From Bacillota bacterium (GTDB lineage Bacteria > Bacillota > Clostridia > DSM-8532): a stretch of DNA of 22,087 bases. The first letter of the stretch is position 1. Each line of letters starts with the position of its first letter. The translations under genes and the position numbers were made by a program. The notes beneath the pieces were generated by a model. The model searched no databases, was not told the origin of the DNA, and saw only the letters and a program-made list of their open reading frames with translations. Shown here in pieces: positions 12,590 through 19,845 of this stretch. The stretch covers positions 1-22,087 of the forward strand of contig JAEYPI010000140.1 in assembly GCA_023410885.1 (NCBI GenBank), in the 5' to 3' direction.

Positions 12590-14164
12590 ATGAAAAAACT
12601 AGCACTGTTACTCGTATTTGTAATGATGTTTGCCACTGCATGCGCACCTGTAGCTGACGCTCCCGCGGACGACGGCCCCAAAGAGGTCGTTCAGGAAGAG
12701 GTTAAGCCCGCAGAGCCCTCCGTACTGAGAGTCGGCATCGCCGGCATGCCCGCCAACATGGACCCGGGCACCGGTGTTTCCAACGACAAGCATATGATGA
12801 ACTTCAGTGTGTTTGATACGCTTATGTTCAAGGACAATTACAATGATGGCGCATTAACTTCGTACATTGCCGAATCTTGGAAAATTGTAGATGATTACAC
12901 CATCAGAATCAAGCTCAAGAATGGCATTACCTTCCACAATGGCGAAGCGCTGACTGCAGAGGATGTTCAGTACAGCATTGAGCGCATTATCAAGGGGGAT
13001 CCCGAGTATATTTCATCCACCATTTCCACCCAGTTTGTGAACATCGAAAGTGTAACCGTTGTCGATGAGCTTACCGTGGAAATCAAGAGCACTATTCCCG
13101 ACCTCATTCTGTTGGATCGATTTGCTTCCGTGTGCGGCATCTATGTCATACCGAAGGACTATCTTGAGAAAGTCGGCAATGAGGAGTTTGGTCTGAAACC
13201 CATGGGCAGCGGCCCCTACAAGGTAGTGGAGTATTCTCCAGAGAAGCTGGTTATGGAGTACTACGACGGTTTCTACGGTGAGCGTCCCACCTATGATCGC
13301 ATTGAGTTCCTGGTCTATCCGGAAACCGCTACCCGCGTTACCGCTTTGATGACCGGCGAAATCGATATGTGCTTCAATATCACCACCGACAATATCGCCC
13401 AAATTGAGGGTACTGAAGGCCTCAGAGTGGAAGCGACAGAAGTTGCGTCCTTCCACCTCCTTTGCTTCAACAGCTCCATTGCACCCATGGACGATGTAAA
13501 CCTGCGAAAGGCACTGAGCCTTGCCGTTGACCGTCAGACTCTGGCTGATACCCTATGGGGCGGCTATGCTACCGTTCGCAACGGTTACAACTTCCCTGAA
13601 TACGGTGATTACTATGTGGAAGATTACCCCGAGTACATCTACGATGTAGAGCTTGCCAAGGAATATCTTGCCAAGTCCGATTATGCCGGCGAGACCATCA
13701 CCTATCAGCTCAACTCCGGTTACTACACGTTGGGTAATGAGGTCGCCGAGGCCATCGTTTCCATGTGGAACGCCATCGGCGTCAACGCTGTAATCGAGTA
13801 CAACACCACGTGGACCTATGATACGTTCCATGTACACAACTGGAGCAACGGTCCCCGCTTCATGGATCCTGCTGGCGGCCTATGGCTGCTGTGGGGCGAA
13901 GGTACCCGTGCCGACAGGCACTACTGGCCGGATGATGAGTTCCGTGCCGAGTTCTGGGCACAGGCCGAGATTCTCAACACCGCTACCGATTTCAAGACCC
14001 GCTATGAGGCCAACAAGCGCATGATGGAGATGTGGGACGAGGATAGCATCGGTACCGTTCTGTTCCAGATTTCCGAGTTCTGCGGTATGGATAAGAACAT
14101 TGCTTGGGAGCGCAACCCCGACTATTCCATCAGTTTCCGCGCCGAGCATCTAAAAGTTCAATAA
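12590..14164 (+). CDS. Oligopeptide/dipeptide-type ABC substrate-binding lipoprotein
   Basis: A 524 aa extracytoplasmic solute-binding protein of the SBP_bac_5 (DppA/OppA) family. The signal peptide MKKLALLLVFVMMFATAC ends in a lipobox with Cys18, followed by an acidic/Pro linker. Family landmarks are LRVGIAGMPANMDPG, the NFSVFDTLMFKD region, IAESWKIVDDYTIRIKLKNG with ITFHNGEALTAEDV, GSGPYKVVEYSPE, and ALSLAVDRQTLADTL. I start at ATG 12590 because AAGGAGA lies seven bases upstream; an in-frame ATG at 12557 would put 11 charged residues before the signal peptide and has no ribosome binding site. It is first in the operon with two ATPases and two permeases. Dpp/Opp-type binding proteins carry peptides but also nickel chelates, opines, heme and glycosides, so the ligand is open; the later genes suggest an amide- or phosphodiester-bearing solute (inference). 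Confidence 0.92.
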   Translation: MKKLALLLVFVMMFATACAPVADAPADDGPKEVVQEEVKPAEPSVLRVGIAGMPANMDPGTGVSNDKHMMNFSVFDTLMFKDNYNDGALTSYIAESWKIVDDYTIRIKLKNGITFHNGEALTAEDVQYSIERIIKGDPEYISSTISTQFVNIESVTVVDELTVEIKSTIPDLILLDRFASVCGIYVIPKDYLEKVGNEEFGLKPMGSGPYKVVEYSPEKLVMEYYDGFYGERPTYDRIEFLVYPETATRVTALMTGEIDMCFNITTDNIAQIEGTEGLRVEATEVASFHLLCFNSSIAPMDDVNLRKALSLAVDRQTLADTLWGGYATVRNGYNFPEYGDYYVEDYPEYIYDVELAKEYLAKSDYAGETITYQLNSGYYTLGNEVAEAIVSMWNAIGVNAVIEYNTTWTYDTFHVHNWSNGPRFMDPAGGLWLLWGEGTRADRHYWPDDEFRAEFWAQAEILNTATDFKTRYEANKRMMEMWDEDSIGTVLFQISEFCGMDKNIAWERNPDYSISFRAEHLKVQ

Positions 14165-14184
14165 TCTGACCTATTTGTAAAAAT

Positions 14185-14229
14185 GGTGTCTGCGTCTCCC
14201 TTGTGCTGTAGGCGCAGGCACCTGTTTTT
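14185..14229 (+). terminator. Attenuating terminator after the binding-protein gene
   Basis: GGTGTCTGCG (14185-14194) pairs with CGCAGGCACC (14213-14222; one G-U), followed by TGTTTTT (14223-14229). A partial terminator here would leave more binding-protein mRNA than transporter mRNA, a common pattern in ABC importer operons. Confidence 0.6.
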
Positions 14230-14238
14230 GAGTTACTA

Positions 14239-14275
14239 CATCCCCAGGACGGCATTACGTCAGCTGCTGGGGATG
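14239..14275 (+). promoter_or_regulatory. Second intercistronic hairpin
   Basis: CATCCCCAG (14239-14247) pairs perfectly with CTGGGGATG (14267-14275), with GACG/CGTC pairing inside the loop. No T-run follows. It ends six bases before the AAGGAGG of the next gene, so it could protect the downstream mRNA or affect its translation. Confidence 0.45.
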
Positions 14276-14297
14276 AACCCAAGGAGGTACAACCCTG

Positions 14298-15296
14298 ATG
14301 GAGCCAATTTTATCGGTAAACGGTCTTAAAACCTATTATTACTCGCAAAAAATGACCGTAGCTGCCGTAGATGGCGTTGACTTTACGCTGGAAAAGGGCA
14401 GGGTGTTGGGCATCGTCGGCGAAAGCGGCTGCGGGAAAAGCACGGTCGCGCGCAGCTTGGTCGGCCTGCTCGACGGTGCCAATGCCAAAACAATAGCAGG
14501 CACAGTTATGTTCGATGGCAAGGACATATTGAAGATGAATGTTGAGGAGCTTAGGCAGATTCGTGGGAAACGTATTTCCATGATATTCCAAGATCCTTTT
14601 GTTTCGTTGAATCCAGTTTATACAATAAAAAATCAGATCTACGAAATCCTTAAGGTGCATGAAAACCTTCCTAAATCAGAGGCTGACCAACGGGTGTTGG
14701 AACTGTTGCGGATGGTGGGCATACCTCATCCCGAACAAAGAATGAACAGCTACCCCTATCAGCTTTCAGGCGGTATGCAGCAGCGAGTGATGATAGCCAT
14801 CGCGCTGGCCTGTAAGCCGGATATCCTGCTGGCGGACGAGCCTACCACTGCGTTGGATGTTACGGTTCAGGCGCAAATACTGGATCTGATAACACAGCTG
14901 AAAGAGGATCATTCCATGGGCATTATACTCATCTCTCACAACATGGGATTAGTTGCGGAGATGTGTGATGATATGTTGGTTATGTATGGCGGCGTAGTAG
15001 TTGAGGAAGGCACATGTGAGCAGATATTTGCCAATCCGCGTCATCCGTATACCATAGGACTTTTGGACTCTATACCAAGTGTAGTCGTTGATAAAGAGGA
15101 ACTGAGCTCTATTCCCGGTGTCGTACCAAAGCTTACGCCTCCGGTGAAAGGCTGCCGTTTTGCAAGCCGCTGTTCTCACGCAACTGACCGCTGTCGGGAG
15201 CAGGAGCCTCCCATCTTCAAGGACAATGAGGGACACGGCTCGCGCTGCTGGCTGCATGAGAAGGCGGAAAAGGAGGACAGCTGTCATGAATGGTAA
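14298..15296 (+). CDS. Dipeptide/oligopeptide ABC transporter ATP-binding protein (DppD/OppD type)
   Basis: A 332 aa ATPase of the peptide importer. Walker A GESGCGKST (about 41-49), Q-loop MIFQDPFVSLNPVY, signature LSGGMQQR, Walker B ILLADEPTTALD and H-loop ISHNM. After the ATPase core comes the C-terminal extension of the family, PYTIGLLDSIP, then PGVVPKLTPPVKGCRFASRC with the later Cys of DRCREQEPP and SRCWLHE; Opp/Dpp ATPases carry such a Cys cluster, often an iron-sulphur site. The ribosome binding site is AAGGAGG, ten bases before the ATG. Its end overlaps the second ATPase gene by 11 bases. Substrate specificity is not set by this subunit. Confidence 0.93.
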   Translation: MEPILSVNGLKTYYYSQKMTVAAVDGVDFTLEKGRVLGIVGESGCGKSTVARSLVGLLDGANAKTIAGTVMFDGKDILKMNVEELRQIRGKRISMIFQDPFVSLNPVYTIKNQIYEILKVHENLPKSEADQRVLELLRMVGIPHPEQRMNSYPYQLSGGMQQRVMIAIALACKPDILLADEPTTALDVTVQAQILDLITQLKEDHSMGIILISHNMGLVAEMCDDMLVMYGGVVVEEGTCEQIFANPRHPYTIGLLDSIPSVVVDKEELSSIPGVVPKLTPPVKGCRFASRCSHATDRCREQEPPIFKDNEGHGSRCWLHEKAEKEDSCHEW

Positions 15297-16266
15297 GCCG
15301 TTATTGGAGGTGCGCGCCCTTCGCAAGTATTTCCCGCTCAGAAAGCCCCTGTTTTCCACTAAGGATCCGGGTGCGGTAAAGGCGGTGGACGGGGTCAGCT
15401 TTTCTGTAAACAAGGGAGACACTCTAGGATTGATCGGCGAAAGCGGCTGTGGGAAAAGCACCGTTTGCCGTTTGCTCATGGGACTGTATTCCCCTACCGG
15501 CGGTGAAATACTCTATGACGGAGAGAACATAAAAAACATGGATCGGAAATCGTACTGCAAAAAGGTGCAGATGATTTTTCAGGATCCCTACTCTTCGTTG
15601 GATGCCCGAATGAGCGTTGGCCGAATTATTCAGGAGCCCCTGCGAATTCATGAGCATATGTCCTCCCCGCAGCGGAGGGCGGCATGTATTCGGGTATTGG
15701 AGCAGGTTGGCCTTTCGGAAAGTGATTTGGGAAAATATCTGCATGAGTTTTCCGGCGGTCAGCGCCAGCGCATAGGGATTGCCAGAGCACTGATTAATTC
15801 TCCGGAGGTTCTTCTCTGCGATGAGCCGGTATCCGCATTGGATGTTTCCATCCAATCTTCAATACTGAATCTCTTCAAGCAGATGCAGCACAACCTTGGC
15901 TTGACCTACATCTTTATTTCGCATGACATGAGCGTAGTGCGCCATGTAAGTGACCGAATTGCGGTTATGTATCTTGGCCACATTGTAGAGATGGCGGAAA
16001 AGAAGTCTTTCTTCAGTAACGCTATGCATCCTTATTCTATTGCGTTGATGAGCGCTATACCGGTGCCGGATCCCACGTACAAAAAGAAGAGGATTCTGTT
16101 AAAAGGCGATCCCCCGAGTCCGATTTCGCCCCCCAGTGGCTGCCCTTTCCGCACACGCTGTGCTGAGGCGACGCCGCTGTGTGTGGAAATCACTCCCGCG
16201 CTGCGCGAGATCGAGCCGGGACATTTTGTGGCATGCCATCTTTGCGGCGGAAAGGCGACGATATGA
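15286..16266 (+). CDS. Dipeptide/oligopeptide ABC transporter ATP-binding protein (DppF/OppF type)
   Basis: A 326 aa second ATPase of the importer. MNGKPLLEVRALRKYFPLRK begins the family N-terminus, followed by Walker A GESGCGKST, Q-loop MIFQDPYSSLDARM, signature FSGGQRQR, Walker B VLLCDEPVSALD, H-loop ISHDM, and the C-terminal GDPPSPISPPSGCPFRTRC with further Cys in ATPLC and FVACHLC. I choose ATG 15286 because AAAAGGAGGA lies about eight bases upstream and protein homology starts there; an in-frame extension to 15160 would lie inside the preceding gene. It overlaps the previous gene by 11 bases and the next by four, so the set is translationally coupled and the two ATPases should act as a heterodimer. 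Confidence 0.93.
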   Translation: MNGKPLLEVRALRKYFPLRKPLFSTKDPGAVKAVDGVSFSVNKGDTLGLIGESGCGKSTVCRLLMGLYSPTGGEILYDGENIKNMDRKSYCKKVQMIFQDPYSSLDARMSVGRIIQEPLRIHEHMSSPQRRAACIRVLEQVGLSESDLGKYLHEFSGGQRQRIGIARALINSPEVLLCDEPVSALDVSIQSSILNLFKQMQHNLGLTYIFISHDMSVVRHVSDRIAVMYLGHIVEMAEKKSFFSNAMHPYSIALMSAIPVPDPTYKKKRILLKGDPPSPISPPSGCPFRTRCAEATPLCVEITPALREIEPGHFVACHLCGGKATI

Positions 16267-17186
16267 TAAAGTTTACCCTTAAACGCATATTGACCGGGCT
16301 TATCACAATCTGGTTTATTTGGAGTTTGGTGTTTGCGCTGGTCAGAATATCGGGAGACCCTATTGAATGGATGCTTCCGGAAGGGGCAACCGAAGAGATA
16401 GAGAATCAGCTGCGCGCCTCGATGGGACTGGATCTCCCGCTCCACAAGCAATATATCAAAACCTTTGCCAATATCTTCTCCGGCGACATGGGTACCAGCT
16501 ATTACTACAAGCGCCCCGTTTCCGATTTGTTTGCAGAGCGCATCGGCTCGACCTACCTGATCGGTATTCCCAGTTATATCATCAGCGTGGTTATGGGTAT
16601 CTTTTTGGGCGTAATAGCGGCGCGGTACCGAAATTCGTTTATCGACAGGTCGGTCATGCTGTTTGCCACATCCTTTTATACCATACCGGGATTTGCCTTT
16701 GGTATAATACTTGTGCTGATTTTCAGCCTGTGGCTGAGGATTTTACCCAGCGGAAATACGGGCACGTGGAAGCATCTGGTAATGCCCATTATCGCCATGT
16801 CTGTTGCACCTACCGCATCCATTTCGCGCCTTACACGTAGCTCTATACTGGATACGCTTCAGAAGGAGTATCTGGACGGCGCGCGCATGAAGGGTGTGAA
16901 GGAAAGCACCGTGGTCTATAAGCATGCGCTGCGCAACTCCTTGATTCCGGTTGTAACCTCAGTGGGAATGCAGCTGGGTAGCATAATTGGCGGCGCCGTG
17001 GTGGTGGAAAATGTATTCGGCTGGCCTGGCATTGGCTCGTTACTGATTACAGCGGCAAACAAGCGCGATTTCCCCGTGGTACAGTTCGGCGTGTTGATCA
17101 TATCCATTTTTGTTACGGCGGCAAATATTCTGGTGGATATCAGCTACGGCTGGCTGAATCCTCGTATCAGAGAAAGTTTCAAGTAA
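16263..17186 (+). CDS. Dipeptide/oligopeptide ABC transporter permease (DppB/OppB type)
   Basis: A 307 aa inner-membrane subunit. MIKFTLKRILTGLITIWFIW is the typical DppB first membrane segment, followed by the GLDLPLHKQYIKTFANIFSG region, about five more hydrophobic segments, and the EAA loop EYLDGARMKGVKESTVVYKH and ALRNSLIPVVT that contacts the ATPases. It ends in WLNPRIR, as usual. I start at ATG 16263, which overlaps the previous stop as ATGA; a frame opening at 16179 would lie within the ATPase gene. In this operon the permeases follow the ATPases, the reverse of the usual Dpp A-B-C-D-F order. Confidence 0.92.
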   Translation: MIKFTLKRILTGLITIWFIWSLVFALVRISGDPIEWMLPEGATEEIENQLRASMGLDLPLHKQYIKTFANIFSGDMGTSYYYKRPVSDLFAERIGSTYLIGIPSYIISVVMGIFLGVIAARYRNSFIDRSVMLFATSFYTIPGFAFGIILVLIFSLWLRILPSGNTGTWKHLVMPIIAMSVAPTASISRLTRSSILDTLQKEYLDGARMKGVKESTVVYKHALRNSLIPVVTSVGMQLGSIIGGAVVVENVFGWPGIGSLLITAANKRDFPVVQFGVLIISIFVTAANILVDISYGWLNPRIRESFK

Positions 17187-17202
17187 AAGGAGTCTGTTCA
17201 AA

Positions 17203-18048
17203 ATGAAAAGAAGAAAGTTGCCGATACCTCCCCATATATTGGCTTTAATGCTGATACTCCTTTTTATTGTAGTTTATTCCTTCACGGTTGAACTGCATCA
17301 TCCGACCGATCTTACTTCCATCAGCCTGTTAGAAAGACTGAAAAAGCCTTCCATATTCGGCATATCGGATTCCGGTTATCTCTTTGGCACGGATTATCTT
17401 GGGCGTGATATTTTCTCCAGATTGCTGTACGCCACCCAAATCTCACTGTCAATTTGTGTGACGGGCCTTTTGATTGCGATGGTTCTCGGAACGGTTTTGG
17501 GCGTATGCGCGGCAATGTTCGGCGCAGTATTTGACAATATTGTCATCTTCCTGATAAACGTCATATATTCGGTCCCTACGATATTGATCGGAATCGTTAT
17601 ATGCACAATATTCGGATCCGGTTCGGAGATGATGCTGCTCTTAATCGTGGCTACAAGATGGACCGGCTTTGCGCGCCAGATCAGAGGTCAGGTGCTGCAA
17701 ATCAAACAGGAGGATTTTATAGAAAGCAGTCGCGCGCTGGGTGCATCCACGCCGCGCATACTGTTTGAGCATATATTGCCGAATGTCGCTTCTCAGCTGA
17801 TTGTTACGGCTACGCTAAACCTCAGCGGCATCATTCTGCTGGAAAGCACCTTGTCATTCCTGGGTTTGGGCATTCAGCCGCCGCAGACGTCTCTGGGCGT
17901 CATGGTAGCTAGCGGACGCGAGCAGTTGACGACAAGCTGGTGGTTGGCGGTTATCCCCATAATAGTCATTGTAGTGATCGTGCTGTGCGTGTCGCTGATA
18001 GGAGACTGGCTGCGGGATAAGTTGGATCCCAAATTAAAGAACAAATAA
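17203..18048 (+). CDS. Dipeptide/oligopeptide ABC transporter permease (DppC/OppC type)
   Basis: A 281 aa second permease. It has an N-terminal membrane segment (ILALMLILLFIVVYSF), the family hallmark LFGTDYLGRDIFSRLLYATQ, about five further membrane segments, and the EAA loop DFIESSRALGASTPRILFEH with ILPNVASQ, then LLESTLSFLGLGIQPPQTSLG. The C-terminus DWLRDKLDPKLKNK is also typical. Its ribosome binding site is AAGGAG, 17 bases after the DppB-type stop. It completes a five-part importer with the genes before it. Confidence 0.92.
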   Translation: MKRRKLPIPPHILALMLILLFIVVYSFTVELHHPTDLTSISLLERLKKPSIFGISDSGYLFGTDYLGRDIFSRLLYATQISLSICVTGLLIAMVLGTVLGVCAAMFGAVFDNIVIFLINVIYSVPTILIGIVICTIFGSGSEMMLLLIVATRWTGFARQIRGQVLQIKQEDFIESSRALGASTPRILFEHILPNVASQLIVTATLNLSGIILLESTLSFLGLGIQPPQTSLGVMVASGREQLTTSWWLAVIPIIVIVVIVLCVSLIGDWLRDKLDPKLKNK

Positions 18049-18067
18049 AAAGAGGAGAATTAAAATT

Positions 18068-19696
18068 ATGAGAATTTGTGCTTTCCAGCCCAAGTATCCG
18101 TTCCTTGCGGCTGAAACTGATGAGTATATTCGCTTTTTGTTGGAAACAATGGACCAGTGCTACGAGAGCATGGATCTTATCGTGTTGCCCGAATGTTGTA
18201 ATGCTCCCAGCAAGTATGCGAATAAAGAGGAGTTTTTCTCCTATGTCAAAAAGAACACGCAGGTTTTGCTGGACAAAGCCAGAGAAACGGCGATTCGCTG
18301 CAACGCAATTATATCCATGAATTTATACTATGGGCCACTTGAAAAACTACGCAACGAAACGCTGGTGTTCAACAGTAGCGGAGAGATATGCTATACCTAT
18401 TGCAAGCAGCATCTTCCGGAACCGGAAGTGTATGAAAACCGTGTGGATGACAGCTATACCTATGAGTACCACCCGTTGAGCGTGGTGGAGATACAGGGTA
18501 TACGGTTTGGTTTCCTCACCTGCTATGATGCCTATTTCAACGAGTTTATAGCAAACATGGCGCGCGAAAATCTGGATGTCATACTGTATCCTTCCCATCA
18601 GCGGGGAGAAAAGGAGTATATTCTGGAAATGGAAGCGCGAAATATTGCGTTCAATTGCAATGCTTATGTAATACGTTCTTCCATAAGCATGGGAAAAGGC
18701 AGCGACTGCGGTGGCAACACCATGGTAGTTGCGCCCGATGGGCAGGTGTTAGCGTGCATCAATCAGGAAGTGGGAACGCTTGTGTGCGATATCGAGCCGA
18801 AACAGAAGCATTACCATTGTAACGCATACGGTAATGAAGATATCTTAACCCAAGAATTTATCGAGCGCTGCCGTAAACCTTGGGCATACCGCCCCGCCGG
18901 CCCCACCACGGTTCCGGGTGAAAACCATACGGCTTATCCTCGCGTATGCTCTCACCGTGGCTTTAACAAATATGCGCCGGAAAATACCATGGCCGCCTTT
19001 GGTATCTCTGTGGCTTTGGGTGCGGATGAATTGGAGATGGATGTGTGGCCGACCAAGGATCATCGCTTTGTGGTATGCCATGACGATTCGGTTGACCGTA
19101 CCTCCAACGGAACCGGAAAAATATGCGATTTGACTTGGGATGAGATCAGCCGCTTTGATATCGGTGGGAAATCTTCACCGGTTCTGACGGGCTTGAAATT
19201 CCCTTTGTTTGACGAGGTGCTTCAGAAGTTTTCCAATCAGGTGATCATCAATCTTCACATTAAGTCCGTAGGCGAGGTGGAGGAATACAATCACGATGAT
19301 TTTAGACGATTGGTGGATTTGATATACCAGTATGACTGCCAGCGGCATGTTTATATCGCCGGTGAGGAAGATGTGCTGCGTACAGCAAAAAAGCTTGCCC
19401 CCGAGCTCCCGCGCTGTGCGTTGGACAGACATAAGGACTTCAAGCTGGTTGAGCTTGCCAAGGAGTATGGGTGCACTAAGGTGCAGCTGTGCAAGAATCG
19501 CACGCAGTATTTCTTCAATCAGGAAATGATTGATGATGCGAAAGCGGCGGGAATCCATTGCAATCTCTTCTGGAGCAACGATCCAGAGGAAACCATGCGG
19601 ATGTTGGAAATGGGCGTGAACACGATATTGACCGATGACTATCTGCGTATTGCCGCGGTGGTAGAGCAGTATCGTCAAAAAATGTCCCAGAAGTAA
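18068..19696 (+). CDS. Nitrilase-superfamily amidase fused to glycerophosphodiester phosphodiesterase
   Basis: A 542 aa two-enzyme fusion without signal peptide, so cytoplasmic. Residues 1-270 are a carbon-nitrogen hydrolase with a complete Glu-Lys-Cys triad: Glu42 (VLPECCN), Lys113 (TYCKQHLPEPE) and Cys152 (FLTCYDAYF), plus the family end APDGQVLACINQEVGTLVCDI. Residues 290-538 are a GDPD TIM barrel with all key residues: His296-Arg297 (SHRGFNKYAPENTMAAF), Glu323 and Asp325 (DELEMDV), His338 (VVCHDDSVDRTSNGTG), and the terminal NTILTDDY. Both halves look catalytically competent. The gene follows the transporter permease by 19 bases with AGAGGAGA upstream, so it probably acts on the imported solute. 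The expected chemistry is cleavage of an amide (or nitrile) and a phosphodiester, perhaps in one molecule. I know no characterised enzyme with this architecture. Confidence 0.9.
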   Translation: MRICAFQPKYPFLAAETDEYIRFLLETMDQCYESMDLIVLPECCNAPSKYANKEEFFSYVKKNTQVLLDKARETAIRCNAIISMNLYYGPLEKLRNETLVFNSSGEICYTYCKQHLPEPEVYENRVDDSYTYEYHPLSVVEIQGIRFGFLTCYDAYFNEFIANMARENLDVILYPSHQRGEKEYILEMEARNIAFNCNAYVIRSSISMGKGSDCGGNTMVVAPDGQVLACINQEVGTLVCDIEPKQKHYHCNAYGNEDILTQEFIERCRKPWAYRPAGPTTVPGENHTAYPRVCSHRGFNKYAPENTMAAFGISVALGADELEMDVWPTKDHRFVVCHDDSVDRTSNGTGKICDLTWDEISRFDIGGKSSPVLTGLKFPLFDEVLQKFSNQVIINLHIKSVGEVEEYNHDDFRRLVDLIYQYDCQRHVYIAGEEDVLRTAKKLAPELPRCALDRHKDFKLVELAKEYGCTKVQLCKNRTQYFFNQEMIDDAKAAGIHCNLFWSNDPEETMRMLEMGVNTILTDDYLRIAAVVEQYRQKMSQK

Positions 19697-19710
19697 AGCG
19701 CATTGGTGCA

Positions 19711-19779
19711 GAGGAAGAACTGATTCAAACGAATATGCGGGTTAACGAACCGTATTTTGTGGTGAATCGGCTCTTCCTC
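19711..19779 (+). promoter_or_regulatory. Long hairpin between the two GDPD genes
   Basis: GAGGAAGAACTGATTCA (19711-19727) pairs with TGAATCGGCTCTTCCTC (19763-19779), 17 positions with one G-U and one A-C mismatch. The interior pairs further (GCGGGTT with AACCG). No T-run follows, so it is not a classical terminator. The same bases are open in one frame up to a TAA at 19831-19833 (MRVNEPYFVVNRLFLSYSG from ATG 19735), without a ribosome binding site; I do not call this a gene. Confidence 0.45.
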
Positions 19780-19845
19780 AGCTATTCTGGTAAGCGCGCC
19801 GAATCTAACGACTTCTGCGGCAGATTGTTGTAAGAGGTGCAACTT

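Noticed and set aside
12432..12647. Minus-strand 71-codon frame in the operon leader
   Set aside because: It overlaps the promoter-proximal leader and the signal-peptide codons, with no ribosome binding site or domain.
13013..13456. Long minus-strand open frame (147 codons) inside the binding-protein gene
   Set aside because: The plus-strand gene has clear family motifs and a signal peptide; the antisense frame arises from its codon bias and has no recognised domain.
14949..15479. A 176-codon minus-strand open frame across the two transporter ATPase genes
   Set aside because: It lies antisense to Walker and signature motifs of two well-supported ATPases; it is a shadow.
19735..19833. A 32-codon small gene between the GDPD genes
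   Set aside because: There is no Shine-Dalgarno before its ATG and its bases form a long hairpin, so coding is not supported; kept as a finding only.
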